The notes beneath the pieces were generated by a model. It was not told the origin of the DNA. It saw only the letters and a list, made by a program, of their open reading frames with translations, and did not search any database. A DNA stretch of 64,000 bases. Source: Tomocerus qinae (Eukaryota; Arthropoda; Collembola; Entomobryomorpha; Tomoceridae). Numbering within the stretch: the stretch's first letter is position 1; each line of letters starts with the position of its first letter. Where the stretch lies: the NCBI GenBank assembly GCA_020055645.1, contig CM034550.1, positions 17,869,001 to 17,933,000 of the forward strand. Direction: 5' to 3'. A program made the translations under genes and the position numbers. Below, one piece after another: positions 13,801 through 28,017 of the stretch.

Positions 13801-16800
13801 TACTTGTCTGACCAATATTTCTCTATATTAAATTGATTAGGTTGATTATTAATTCTTTGCTCTCCTTTGTACATTTAGTTTGTAAATTGTCAAATGTAAA
13901 TAATAATATTGTCTTCATAATAAATGCCAAGGGTATTTCGAGAAAATTAGAATACACACGGAAGTTCAGCAGCGGAACAATAATATGTGGATAATGATCT
14001 CTCGAATGAATTGTTACAGTTTATTCTGCGTAGTGTTTATTTATCAATGGTGATGGTTCATGGTGGTGTTGAATAGTGAATAAGAGAGCTAGCCACATTA
14101 AACTGTATTTAAAAAGCCATTTTCTCACGCCCAAATCCCTACCACTATGTACTTTAACAATTACCAAAGTTTCAATTGAATTTCGTCGGAGTGAACTAAA
14201 CTGTGCATGTGAAATATTGCAGTACGCGTCAGTGTGCACCTAATGTAACTAAAGTTAAGTTATGTAACGTAACCAATTTACATAAAGGGGTAAAAGACTT
14301 GGGTTTGGTTTTGGTTTCCCTTGCACTTACTACTATACAGAACGTTACATTTACTTTGAGCCACTTATTCATATTCTGTTTGGATTGGCATAGCGTGTCG
14401 TGGCACTTGGGACGGACGAGCGAGTCCCCTACTGTCATAAATTCAAGGGAATAAATATCAATGAAAACTCATGGTTGAGAGAATTTTCATTCATCAACTC
14501 TTTTATTCGAGCATTTATTCACTCTTCTTTACTCCTTCCATTATAACAAATCCAAAGGACTAAGAAATAAACCTTTGTACAGAACAGCACCGGAAAAATG
14601 GGCATTTTTATGCGTAAAAACTCGGTTCGTGCGATACAATGACACTATAAATGGGCACGACGAAAATACTCACTGAATTATAATGGATGAAAGGGGAAGT
14701 AACTGTCACTTGCTACTTAAATTACCAAGAGTGTTGAATCTTTCGATTACTCTCAATGAGATGCCCATCTTCCTTCAACTTCCACTACCTACACTTAAAT
14801 AACAAAATACTGTCACATCCATCAGTTTGGCCCACGACAGGCACTCACTCACGGGACCCTGTCTCAGTGTCATAAAACATACAAAACAAAAGGAGCACAA
14901 GTAACCCTTTTTAATTTCAAGAAAGGAAACTATAAATCCATTATTATTCAAATACTGTAGATAGAAAATTATTTTATTATTCATATTCTTTATAGATGTG
15001 GTAGTATAATTCAAGTTTTCGTACCGATTTCTACGAGTACCAGTATAAGTATATCAAGGAATAAGAAGAATACGAATTTTCAATATCCATTTGTTTGTTA
15101 ATGACTTTACGAGAGGTAAAATGATACATTCCATAAGTTTGAACCGTTTTATAGTGAATGGTTATTTGAAATAGGTATGATTGCGATTAGACATCTAATT
15201 ACCTAAATGTAGCGGTAAAAGTCACGCAGAAGTTGGCGTTGAAGTTACAATGACGATACCCCAAAGGAGAAGCAGAAGTTTTCGTTCGAGCTGGTTATCT
15301 CCATTTCCTGAAAACCCACAGTGAAAGCTTTATTTATTTTCCCAACTTCCGCTTGGCTGTAGTACACGCAGTATTTAATAACAAAATATCGGTTCATTTA
15401 ATAAATCAGTCTTTGTTTCCTAAATGTGACAGTCACTGTCGGATACATTCACCCAATCATCCAACCCAATACGACAAAAACATAATTCAGATTTTCAGAT
15501 CGCAGAATGAACGTTTGTTATTAAACGAAAACCTTTCAAGAGTTTATTATGCAGAACACCAGCAGCCTAGAATTGTAAAACATTTTAGCAAGTGTGAAGA
15601 AAACAAAATTATTTATGTTCATTCAACGTTTGCCTAAAATTCTATTTCAACTTTCAATTAATACGATGTTAAAATATAGAATGCCAATTGAAATGCTGTT
15701 AGTCCCATACTTATAAGCTATAAATACTTAAGCTCAAAATTCTAAGTGGGTCAAGAATTAAACCCTTGTCAAAGACAAGTTGTCACTTCCTTTACTTAAC
15801 ATTATTTGATAATTATTTAAGATAAGCATTTGATGCACTCCAGGATAAATATACAGTCACAGCAGGCACAAATTAATAGTAGTAGGTGAGTGAGTAGTGC
15901 GAATAGGTGAGATGACTGAAATGAAAATTACTTTTTCAATCCATTCCACCTTTCCTTACCTGTTCTATACCCTAGCGTATACCTAAGCTAATTAATAGCT
16001 AATCATGCAACAGTCACATTTACATTAGCGCACTAAAATAAGATGTCAAAATTATCGATCGAGAGAGGAAATGTAAATAGGGTGGCTACTTACAAAGCTG
16101 TTTTACTTCGACTGTAATTCATCATGCTCTAATGCTATATTTTACTTAAAAAATTGTGCCTACCTCTTTCAGCTAATTGTTCTGATAATAAGTAATTACT
16201 TCGCTACTGTGTAAGTACATGTATCACACGCTAATAGAAAATGAACTCAACTTTGATAAACTTGTAGATGCTTTGGACAATTTCATTTCACGGCTAAGGT
16301 AATTTCGATCTTTTAGTAGAAATTACATAATAAAGTATAATATTATATATTTGTTACATGCTATAATAAGCCTTTCTCACTAACTTTAGAATATTTGTTG
16401 TTCATGTAATTAACTTAAAAATGTTCCACTTACTCGTAACAGCCAGTTTAACTTAGTAGTATAATAATGTCGATCCCTTTATTATACAGAGTACGCTGTA
16501 ACATATTGTTATCGGTAATACTTCAAGATTTTCCATCTATATTTATCATCCTAAGTATAGCAATAAAAACACTTTTCATATTCATTAGCACTGGAAAGTT
16601 CGTAAAAGCATAATTGACTGTTAGAACGTCTAAATTACAGTTGATCTGACGGTAAAAAGTAAAAATCCTTGTAGAAAGGGCAGAGAAACTGCTTTTTCCT
16701 TTAATTAATAGAAAGTTCCCCGACAACCTCTCACTGCTTGGTCTCAGTAGAATTGTAACTGTACGGTAGAATAAAGTACAATACCAGGGCCGGGTATTCA

Positions 16801-17388
16801 AGGAGAATGTTTTAGTTTTAAAGTAACCAGACTGTCTGTCACTCTGACTTTTACGAGGAACATAGCAATTAGTTCGTTATCGACATCTGCACGATTCATC
16901 ATCACCCCCTCTTCTTCCGTTTCTCCAATTCGGTTCGATGTAACAAAGTAGCACTAAATCTAAATTACTAGCTCACTCCTATGCACATTGAATCATAATA
17001 TTCAGTCACAAAAGTCCATCTCATCCTCATCAAAGAATTAGTATTTAGTACCTACTTTTATTTACAATACAGTAAAGATGAAAACCCTCTTTGTAAGTTT
17101 ATGTGACTGAGACTTATCTGTAAAGTAGTCTTCTCTTATGCGTTCACCGTCATTCTTTCATACACAAAAGCTTCCCTCATACGTAGAATCACGGGAGTTT
17201 TCATGAAGAAGTCAGGAATCAATGAACGAAAAGTAAACGGAGGGTTTGCGAGAAAGGGAAAGAAAGCTTTAATTAACACAACGCAAAGCCGCCCCATTAC
17301 AGGACAAGGAACATCAAAGTAAATATTATTCCCAAGTCCCATTTCTATTTTCTAACAAAACTGTTCTCTTGATCTTGATATGATCCAG
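10806..17388. other. 3'UTR then intergenic DNA; no supported gene
   Basis: The first approximately 800 bases are probably the 3'UTR of the upstream gene, ending near AATAAA at about 11589. Beyond that, open frames are short, AT-biased and without recognisable motifs. I see no RNA genes or mobile-element ends. Confidence 0.5.
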
Positions 17389-17546
17389 GATCTACGACCA
17401 TTCAAGATACGTTCTTCGGGAACTTCGGATCCAGCAGCAGAGTTCTTCAAGAACAGGAATTCAGACAAGCAGCAGCAACTTTCGCACCAGTGTTGGGAGT
17501 TTTTGGAACTACAGTCCTTTGTCCAGTTTTAAAAATTGCCGCTTAA
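17389..17546 (+). CDS. Orphan exon-like open stretch, possible 3'-terminal exon
   Basis: After a possible acceptor (a pyrimidine-containing stretch ending in ccag at 17388), a frame of about 52 codons runs to a TAA at 17544. The predicted peptide contains TIQDTFFGNFGSSSRVLQEQ, then an alanine-rich and hydrophobic end. Base composition is richer in G+C and the codons more exon-like than in the surrounding AT-rich DNA. There is no in-frame start codon because an in-frame TGA lies at 17376. I do not recognise the protein and found no partner exon upstream, so this may be a last exon of a gene with distant exons, a gene relic, or chance. Confidence 0.25.
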
Positions 17547-20500
17547 ATTGGGCTAGACAATGTTAATTTATTTAGGCCATCATCATAAGCCTCGACAACA
17601 AAGACTTTGTTGTCAGATTTTATACACACAATCATCGCACACAAGAAGGTGGTTTTCAAAATGTATACAAAAAGTTTCGAATCTAACGTTTCACAATTGG
17701 ATGAAGGCAAGAAAATGTTCAAAATCCTTAACGAAGCATCTGAAAGGTAAATTGGTATCAAATGTGACACGGATGCATAAATAAATTTTTAAATTGAAAA
17801 GAAATCAAACGAGACGGATAATGAGCTAGTTTTTCTATTAAAATTGTAATTCTCATTTCTTGAGTATTTGAAGAGTCTAATAAGCAAAATGTATTTTGCA
17901 ACATGAATGTTCATGGAAGTACAAGTTACAAGAGGCTTACTTTGGTGTATAAATAGCAATTTCTGTTTACATATCATTCCGAATATTTTCAGAGTTGACC
18001 TATTTCTGAAACTTGCTAAGCGAGGCTGAAGAGATAAATTAGATATGTGTACTAGAGAGCTGCGATGGTAGTTTCCTAATGATATAGCATATGATTCATA
18101 CTGTCATTTCTATTAAATAGGAGCACTGCTAGCACATTTCTGCCATCGTGTGCATGTGCACCACTCGATCATTACGCCAACAACCTTACACTACTTTTCT
18201 GAGTGCATGCATGTTCTAAAATAATTCTATGCCTTCTCCAAATCTCAGTCTCAATGTTCCAGATTGTGCTTCCACACATAAACACGATCTTTTCAGACTA
18301 ACTCATATGCTGAGATTTTTAGTCATGGAAAACTGAATTAAATCTTCTTGTACTGTATATTCACATTTCATTCCACCCACAGTATATAACAAACAACGCA
18401 TAATACTGTCTTCTGGTGGGTATTGAAATTCTGTAGCACATTTTTGTATAAATAATTTTTTAGTTATGTCAATATTCATATTGATAAACATGATACTAGT
18501 AAATATTTTGCATGTGTTGACTCAATTAATTGGCATATTATAACAAGTTTTTATACAAATATGAGCACCCTTCTTGCATTGCATAATACCTTCGTGAGTA
18601 CAAAAACATGCTTAATTAAATTATTTACGCTACAAATAATACGCATAATATATTCCTTCCTCTTAACTCTAACAAACAAGACAAAAAATACTTAGATATG
18701 CTTAACATGGTCGTGTTAGTAAAAAATAAGAAAAATATTATAGCAACTATTCCAAATTTGCAGTGCAATAAAAATAGCATGACATGATGCATTGTGTATC
18801 TCGATGTATTGACGTGTGTATTGCAATAGTAGCCTGAGCGTGCATAAGTTCTTCAACTTGGATTTTTGTGTTAATACATTAGTACTTGTATTTATGTTTG
18901 TAGCCGCCCAGTACAAGAAAAATTGGAAAGCATTTTTATGATCAATTAATGGTATGTTCTTAATTTCTCGTACGTAGGTAACTGTAAATTAGATAAATGT
19001 TGTATTTTTACATGTTTGGTTTAGACTTTCTTGATTTTTAAGTGCTTACGACTAGTATGAGTCACTTATGAGTACATGTAAGTAAATTGTGCATCGTCTG
19101 TTGTACCAGTTTCCAATTTGTTGTAATATGACATAAATATTTGATTGAATACTTTACGGTCTATTGTGTTGACGGTACAATAGCATGATAGCAACCTACA
19201 TATTTCTTCGTTGGGGAAATTAGACCTATTATTATTGAGACCCGCATGTCTTATGTAACAAGGTATATTATAGGAGTGTAAAGTAGGTATACAAATGTAC
19301 AAGTTTAAGGGCTAATGATGATTGTAGTAACACACATCTGAATATTGTAGATGTGTTTATGTAGTACAATGAATGATATCAATCTTATTTCCACTACCTA
19401 TATGCCTATAGAACTACAGTAGTGTTAACAACTTTAACCTTGAACTTTATATGCTATTATACAATGTAATACTAGTGTTGGTTAGTAAGTAACCGCGTGT
19501 TGGGCTATGTACATCCGTCCATGCATACAATACGTACAATCTTAAACCCAATGTTCTACTGTAACGTGTTAAAGCTTGAAGCAATCCACAAAATGCGGCT
19601 TTCTACCTTTTCATACATTCTCAGTGGGAAAATCTTTTCTACATTGTAATAGGCAATGCTAGTAGAATTGAATATATCGATACCTACTGTAGTTAGATTA
19701 TACCGGGACAGAGAGGCTACATACCAAAACGATTGCCAGGATATACTTTGCTATTTTTTATAAAGGATGACTAGATTGGCTAGAGCCAGAGCTCAGCCGG
19801 ACTGAGTTGTGGAAGCAAAGTCACTGCAGGCTCAACTTGTTCATTCTTCTGCAGTTTTGTGAGAGTTGGGATCGCGAATCTACAATAGTCAAGTAGGAAG
19901 GAAATTTATAATATATGCGGACTGGAATAGTTTTGTGGAAGTGCTCCTGCATCGCAAAATCTTGTTTATATCGCTATATACGTGCTAGGATATATCTACC
20001 GCAATAAATAAATTGCGCGTGATCTTGCCGAACCATTTTTGCAAATGTGACTCTCTCAGTTTCTCTATTCAGTTTGAATTAACAACATACATTTATACGC
20101 TCTGCACAATAATCCCATTTTAAATCGTGGACATTATTTTTTTGTCCTTCTTCCTGTTTCTAACTGGATTAGTCTATTATAAATAAAAGTCAAAATAATC
20201 AAATATTTGATTGTGAATTGTTTTTGCAGTTTGTTTGTATGGGACAGACAGAGGTGGTGTGATTTGTGGCACAATTAAAAAAAAAAGTTGAGACAAACAC
20301 ATAAATGTCCTACTAAAGCATTCAATTAAATCCTTTGGTCCTTCACTTGGTCACTCCAAGTCAGGGTAAATGAGATAACTTGTCTAAAATAGAGTTATAC
20401 TTGGTATAGGGAGGAAGGCAGCTTTACTACTGATACAATTACAACTCACTCCTAAAGAAAAACTTGGTGTGCATTCGTCCTTATCGCGAAACGAAAGATT

Positions 20501-21138
20501 AGTTCACACAAACATATGGTATGTATATAGAGGTTATAGCCGAGTGTAGTATACAGTGTGCTGGAACATCTCTAGTGAAGAAGTGAATGATTAGATAGCA
20601 CAGTACCATTGACTTGGACTGCAAATTCAATCAAATAGGTTTGGTCTGTCTGGATTGGCTACACAAGACTAATCTACCAATATCTGTCTTGTGACTCTAG
20701 CCCACCACACAAACATATAAATAAATAGATAATCGCCTTAATACAGTATCACCTATATCTAGTAATTGTTACATCACTAATTCATTGAACGGACGTCCTT
20801 TCTACATAATACATTAATATTTCCTACGTACGTACAACGTACAACAACAGTCCCTGAAAATTAACTGACGTTTCAACAACAGAATTCCTCTCCAGTGCCG
20901 AGTGCACTGGGTATTAAAAAACCTATTAAACTTGATTACAAGATAAGCAGCTTCAAGAAATTACCTACTTATTTATTTATCAATACGAAGTCTTCCAGAT
21001 TAGTTTTCCAGATTAACCGAATAACGACTGCGTGCATTGGACTATCATTTTCAGAGGAATTGCATTATAAATTGTCTATTAAGTGGATAGAAGCAGGCAA
21101 ACAAAGGTTTAGCTTCAAATAGACTCTTCATTCGAAGT
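17547..21138. other. Intergenic, no supported gene
   Basis: AT-rich sequence with only short open frames on both strands and no motif support. The end of this stretch contains the promoter and 5'UTR of the carrier gene starting at 21139, but no clear core promoter element stands out. Confidence 0.5.
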
Positions 21139-22903
21139 ATGGAATTGGTGTTAGGAGGTGTTAGTGCAGTTGGAGCAGCTATCTTCACTAATCCATTAGA
21201 TGTTTGTAAAATTCGTATGCAATTGCAAGGCGAGCTACAATCTCCTGGAAAATACACAGTACACTACAGGTAAGATGCTCTTAATCCTTTCCTTATCAAA
21301 CTAATTCTACTAATGACACTAACACATCGTAGGAAAATAAGAACATTCTTAGGATTTAAATAGAGCATTAGAAAGTATTCCAATGCAAGTCATCTTGTGA
21401 CATCTCGGTGATAAAATTCTGAGAAATATCCCAATTTAATGACAAAGCATTTGCCAGACATGAAATGTAGATTTGATAATTCTGTTACATTGGCTTATAT
21501 CATTATTTTGTCCTTTTCTCCAGAAATGTGTTTCATGCAGCTTTGACTATTGCTTCTAAAGATGGACTAGTGGCTATACAGAAAGGATTAGTACCGGCAT
21601 TATGGTATCAATTTTGTATGAACGGTAAATAATAATTTATTTCATCTAATTGATTCATCTAATTTGTTTGATGACATTTATTATGTATGTTATAATATCA
21701 CGATAAAATAATTGATGATTTCGAAATGATTGCTGTTTTTTCCCAATCAGGAACTAGGCTTGGGCTTTACCACTTGTGTGATAAAAATGGACTCACGAAA
21801 ACAAAGCAAGGAAAAGTTGATCCTTTAGGAAGTGTTTTAGTAGCTTGTTTTGCTGGAACTGCCGGAGGTTTTGTAGGGTCGCCATTTTATTTGGTAAATA
21901 GTATTTTATGCAAATATAAACAAAAATAGAATTTTCCTTGTAGCTATTTTAACATTATTTATTTATAGGTAAAGACCCAACTGCAGTCTCGTGCAAACGA
22001 AGCATCAATAGCAGTTGGCACACAACATAATATCAAGGGCATGGTATCAGCCTTTTCTTCCATCTATGGAAGTTATGGTCTGTTTGGATTATGGAGAGGA
22101 ATGTCCTCAACTCTTTTAAGACTTGTCGTTGTTAGTGCAGGTAGGTATTCCGAATTTCTATGAAACTAACAAGGAATTTGTCGAGTTGAGTTAATTTATT
22201 ATTTATTTGTTTCTAGTTCAATTGCCAACTTTTGCAAAATCTCGGGGTGAGTGTTCTTGTTTATTAAAATATTTGAATTGAATCATATTTGTCCTCATTA
22301 CTGTCATGAATAGCTATAAGATAATTATTATTTTTACCAAGTAGAGATATTAATTAAATTTTTACTACTTAGAAATTGTAACTGCGAAGCATTATTTCCC
22401 CGAAGGAAGTCCAATGAATGCGTTTATCGCCAGTTTGATCTCTGGCCTTTTTGTGTCCATATCAATGGCCCCTTTTGATCTCATCTCCACGAGGTTCTAT
22501 AACCAAGGAGTGGATAATTATGGAAGGGGTAAGTAATATAGTAGCATTTGTCATGTGATGTCGTCAACTTGTTTTTGAGTACGTAATCTGGCTGAATGAA
22601 CGATAAAGCAAATAAACACATAACTCACGCCGTCGTCGTCCCTCAAAACATGAAAACATATTGTGAAATGCTTAGTGTACAAATCTTTGTTTAACTACTT
22701 TCTAATTATTTGCAGGTCTGATGTACAGCTCCGTATTAAATTGCGCAAGGAAAACCTACTCGTCTGAAGGTGTCAAAGGATTTTTTAAAGGCTGGACTGC
22801 AATCTACTTTCGCTTAGGACCGCATACCTTAATTAGTCTTGTGATCTGGGACCAACTGAACCATTATCACAATATCTATCAATCTAATAAGCAATACGAT
22901 TAA
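21139..22903 (+). CDS. SLC25A35: Mitochondrial solute carrier, SLC25A34/35-like
   Basis: Seven exons join in phase: 21139-21269, 21524-21624, 21751-21893, 21969-22140, 22217-22246, 22373-22528 and 22716-22903, for 306 residues, normal for the SLC25 family. The protein begins [14 protein letters not shown] and shows the threefold carrier signature: [17 protein letters not shown] in repeat 1, [15 protein letters not shown] in repeat 2, and [14 protein letters not shown] in repeat 3, each with the P-x-[DY] type turn. [21 protein letters not shown] and the C-terminal [12 protein letters not shown] closely match SLC25A35/A34 from memory. Family knowledge: six transmembrane helices in the inner mitochondrial membrane; the substrate of A34/A35 is not firmly established. 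Exon 5 is a 30-bp microexon. Choice between A34 and A35 is uncertain; the family assignment is secure. Confidence 0.93.
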
Positions 22904-23714
22904 CTTAGTGATACCTAATTCAATTATTTAAATTTTTAATGGATGAATTTGTATAATTCATTCATAAAAGTCATCAATATAGGTGCAGATTCCTAATAGG
23001 TAGTGATATATGTATAGACATGATATACATTTATATACTATGCACTTATCTCGTCCCTGACTCCCTCGTATATTTTAATACATAGTAGATATGCACCAAT
23101 TGTTATATAATATGTTATAGTTGCTCGTTATAGTAGAAAACAATTTTTGTTATCGCTTACTGCGCTGTTATTCATGCTAAACATAACACAAATGCTAATT
23201 TTTATCTATCTTTAACTCATGCCAACAAACCAATGTCATATTCTAATATTTCTTTACTGAATGTTCATCTTCATTGCTATTGAATTCACTATCAATGGTA
23301 CTTACATGATAACAAATAAGACACATTTTTATCGTTCATTGCTGAAATAACCTTTTAATGGTTTTCTTAGTTTTATGCATTCTTGCATTAAATAATGTTT
23401 ATTTTACTTAATTTATTAGGTTAACTACGATAAAAATTATATTTAGAGATTCAAAGAGACTGTGCCTTGGCCTATAAAAATGTGTATCAAAAAGCTAATT
23501 GCACACAGAATAAAAATCTCAACTTATTTATTAAAACCTACAAAATAATGCTAGAAAAAATTCTTTTTTAAATAATACAAATGCATACTTCATCAGCCCT
23601 AACAGGTAAGTTGCATATTTTAAGTGTACTAAAAAGTATATGCAATTTTTGTCAAACGTACATTTTAAATTATCTTTCAACTGACCAAATTAACTTACTG
23701 AAAAATTACTGCTC
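22904..23714. other. Convergent intergenic region
   Basis: The region holds the 3' ends of the plus-strand carrier gene and the minus-strand secreted-protein gene. AATAAA occurs on the plus strand at about 23509, and tttatt near 23526 gives AATAAA on the minus strand. No coding signal. Confidence 0.5.
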
Positions 23715-25376
23715 TCAATAGTAAGGAAATCCACTTCCATAATTATAAGTAGTCGTTTTCGGTTTTTTAGACTGGTAGCCATTGCCGTAGCCATAAGTTG
23801 TCGTTTTAGGTGGATATGGATCGTAGGTATCAAACTTAGTAGTACTAGTCCGCTTGGTGGGATAACTACTTCCATAACCGTATGTACTACTTTTAATCGG
23901 ATATCCTCCATAGCCATAAGTCGTTGTTTTAGGTTTGTAAGGAGTTGGAGTTGGATCAAGTTTGCCCAACCACTCGTCTTCATTTCTTGGACATTTCAAA
24001 TTTATCCCCATACTGTGGAACATGTCTTCCATAAATATTATCACATCGTCGTCGTCACAATATTCTTCGCTGAAATATTTCGCGAAACAATTCCTCACAG
24101 AATAAAATTTACTGCAAATAAATAAATTACGGAATTGAAAATTTAGATTTTCCCTCGGTTTGACATCCAAAAGTGGTTGAAGTTGAACTTAACTACATAG
24201 ACGATGTTTTCATAATATTATTACCTGCACAAAGAAGTTGCGTAAGTGTAGCCATCCTTTTTAATACAATTAACAATGCGTTCTTGAAGAGTGGGAAAAC
24301 ATATAAAAACTCCAGGAGCAATTATGTCTCTCTTTGTGAAACGGTCAACCAAATGAACTGTTAGAAACAGAAATACATTGTAATAAATAAATCAAATGTT
24401 AATACATGAATTTCATGGGAAAATCATACGTTCAGTGTCTTCTGGATCCCTGCAAATGTATTTAGTGTATGCCTCGGTGAATCTAAAAGCGTCATTTGCT
24501 TTGTAGACAGAATTTTTGCCATTAATACCACAATCGTCCAAATCGTCTTTGTAAACATCATAGCATCCTTTATTGTATCGCCACATCTCGCAAGCTTTTT
24601 CTATTGACCCATAAGGCCTACTTCGTATACCCAGTGGTAACAGCTCAGTTCGATTTAAACATATTCGTAAATCCTTGAAATAAAAACAGTTAAAAGTCAT
24701 TTAATTTTTATTTGATATTATCTAATTTTGAGAATAAACTAATTTATCAGATATTAGGGTGGATAGTATTGACAATCATGTAATCCAAGTTGGTTAAGAT
24801 TGTTGGCTGGATAATTCATAAAATTACTTAGTGATAATCTACCCAGAGGAGTAGTACAGATTTGTAGCAAATCATATCGACAGAAATATTTAAGATTTTA
24901 ATTATAATCCAAGATTTAATTACACTATGCAGATAACCTTGCAAAACGTGACGACAGGACCAAATGTCAATGTCATGCTTACAATTACCATTCTCAACGA
25001 TGAATTGCATACGACGGAGGTTTTTAAAGTGTTAATGTAGGAATGTATATGCAATTTTATGCATGAACATGATAATACATACATAAATAGACAACATTGT
25101 AGTATATTTAACCATTGAACAAAGGACACGGACAAATATAGTAATAAAGTTTCGTTTTACCTCTTCAGCAAATCGGTAATAATCTCTATCCTTGTTCTCG
25201 CAGTCAATTCCAAGAATGTGGAAGAAGTAGACGACGTTCAACGATCCGGATCCTAAAATATGTGCCATAATAACTGCTTCATTATATTGCTGAGGCTCTA
25301 TGTATTTCCCTGCACCTCCAACCACCGACATTATACCACACCACACAAGAACTACAAAATTTAATTTTTGGAACAT
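23715..25376 (-). CDS. Secreted cysteine-rich protein with Tyr/Gly repeat tail, function unknown
   Basis: Five exons on the minus strand join in phase: 25376-25161, 24992-24924, 24673-24430, 24357-24225 and 24111-23715, giving 352 residues. The start MFQKLNFVVLVWCGIMSVVGGAG is a typical signal peptide. The mature body (about residues 25-270) has regularly spaced cysteines, e.g. CKHDIDIWSCRHVL, CEMWRYNKGCYDVYKDDLDDCG, YICRD, FICFPTLQERIVNC and NCFAKYFSEEYCDDDD, consistent with a helical, disulphide-bonded extracellular domain. The last approximately 75 residues are a low-complexity tail with recurrent TTTYGYG/STYGYG units separated by Lys/Pro/Ser. The layout loosely recalls secreted 27-kDa hemolymph-glycoprotein-like or nematode T20D4.11-like domains, but I cannot assign a family. 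The exon 2 acceptor (after gttgag) has a poor pyrimidine tract and is the weakest junction. Confidence 0.75.
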
Positions 25377-28017
25377 TTTTAATTGTAGTTAAAACTTTAT
25401 TAGCATTAAATATTGGTTTATTTGAAATTAATATCCAGCTACATTACAGCTAAAGCTGTATCAACACAATTGCAACTGTTCACAGGAAGAAGGTATGGAC
25501 ATAATGAAAATGATTTCTGCATTGCAAAAGTGTTGTATTTCATAAATACTAAAGCTGTACATGTAAATCCTACTGAAAAACGACCTGGTTAAGTATCATA
25601 GTAAATTTTTCCCATAATGTTAAATTGTTAATAGACATCGTTTCCAATCCACGAGAATTCCCCTGCATATTATTACAAAGTTAACCTTTACATGGCTCCT
25701 GCCCTTTTGCATACCGATGATGGCTTTAATCATCTTCAGTACAAATAACAGCTTACTAGTGAATATCAAGACAATGTACCCTAGAAATAAAATTCTACAG
25801 CTAAGTATGTGATATATGGTGAGTATATGTTTATTGATGCAGGTAAACTATCGAGGACTTATCTTCATTTGAGACACAAGGCTTCCTGATAAATATTGGT
25901 AACTGCTTTAAGTACATGTGTAGGTCTTAAAGTTCTCTAACTCTACAAGGACACCTAGTTTTTTTCTCATAGTACCATCCTACAATTTGAAGTTATTCCT
26001 ACTTACTTCTATATCAACAGTAATGTACTGCACATTGAGTGACCACTACATTAATACACCTTCGTTTTATTATTGAATTACCTGCACTAAACCTTTCTTT
26101 GGCTTTGAGAGCTAGGATTATAATGTGCGAAATTATTTCCGCGTTACAATACCTACTTACTATATCAGGACTATTTGTAAAAACTAGTTTAATGAGATAC
26201 CTAATTGTTTGCCCGACATTCAACTAATGTAACTCCGTAGCTGACACAATACCTGAATCTTTATGATCAACCATTAAAATATTTGCAATTTGTGTTATGT
26301 ATATTCCAGATTATGACAATTTACAGATAAAAGTTGACGCACGGAGTGATAATCCGGTTTTTTAGGATTTCAGACAATAGAGTTTCAAATCTGAGTTAAT
26401 TGACAATTAAGCAATACCATTTTCAAGTTTATTGGCTTCAGCAATTCATTTCATGAAGTTTCTTATCTGCAATAAAAATTAAGATAGCAGTTGTTTAATT
26501 TCTTCCATGAAGTTTTAAGATCAGCAAGAGGATTAAATAACGAATTAAGCAAATGATAAGAATGCTTGTTAAGACTGATTGGTTAGTGCATGTTACAATT
26601 GTTATCCAACAATAGGCTGAAATTACTGAGACATTTCAGGTGTAATTATACTTAGAGCAGTTTAGTTATATCATTGCATCTAAAAATTTCATAATGCTAT
26701 TGGGTAAATAATAGAGCATAGTTTATCTTTCAGATAACGTAGAACTACTGACCAATTACGTATAATATTCACATCACTGCGAAATGAACTGCTGATGTTT
26801 TAAGAGATCTCTATTCCTGATATTGAAAAGTATGCTTACTATCTAAGATCATTAGGTCCAAGATTTGTATTTTGCTTGGCTGGATTTTCGTAGTAGACTA
26901 AACACAAGCGTCAGCATTTTCATTGCACAGAAAATTCATTAGAAGTTGCATAATATTATTGTTATTGTGTTTTGTCAAAACGTAGTCAAAACATCATTAC
27001 TACATTAACATTCCATTCAGTATTCCTAATGCATGCACATTATACATACGAGCACGAACAATATGTCAACATTACAGTCGAACCTATTTATACTAATTAA
27101 TCATAATAGAATTTAGGACTTAAAAATGCAATACTGGTAGCAAATTATTAAAATTTTCCCAAAATGCAAAACTGTAGATGCGACATTTACAAGTAAATAC
27201 TATTGTAGGTATAGGTGAGGTAAGTGTTTATTTTTGGGAATTCGCCAACGATAATGCAAAATGTTCGTGTTTATACACAATAACTGCACTAATAATACTC
27301 TCATATTTTCGAAACAAACTTTTATTCAGAGATTCATTAGCCGAAAGGATAAACAACCACATCAAAATGAAAATAGTACTTTAACAAGCATTATAGCATT
27401 CCAAACACCCAGTATAATAATATTTTTACGTTTAATCACACAGATGCAACACAAACATTATAATCTCTCTAATTACAAACTAATTATTTGTTATCTGTAC
27501 TATCAATTGACAAGTATAGTACTCAAGTGGTATACCATATTTTAGGTTACCGAAACCGAGTATAGTGCGAGTGCGTAGATTACATAATCTTAATCTCAGA
27601 AAAGCAGACAATATTAGATTTATTTCCTAATAATACTTCGGACGAGGACTAAATGGACACTTTACAATACTCTGATTAGGACCGGACACAGTTACATCCA
27701 TTAGTTTATTACACATTCCCTGACACAATATTACGTTTATTTTAAACAAATACAATGTTTCTCGACAAAATAATTTTTATTTTCTTTGGTTATTTTTTTG
27801 ACTAGCTAATTGACATTTAGAACGCTAAGGGGTCCTTACTACTTACGACACTTACCAGTTAAATTCACAGTTACATCGTTTTCACAATTAAAGCTGTCGC
27901 TTAAATAGCAACATATCTAACCATAGCTGATTCTTATTAAATACAGCTGCACCGAGATTTTTCTAGCCACCATTTAATTATCAATTGTCAGATTAAGTTA
28001 CACATACATTACACAGT
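25377..28017. other. Intergenic, no supported gene
   Basis: Upstream region of the minus-strand secreted-protein gene followed by AT-rich DNA. Short open frames here show no family motifs. No RNA genes or transposon ends seen. Confidence 0.5.

Noticed and set aside
15353-15637. 94-codon plus-strand open frame
   Set aside because: No conserved motif, begins with a non-ATG codon, and composition is the same as flanking noncoding DNA.
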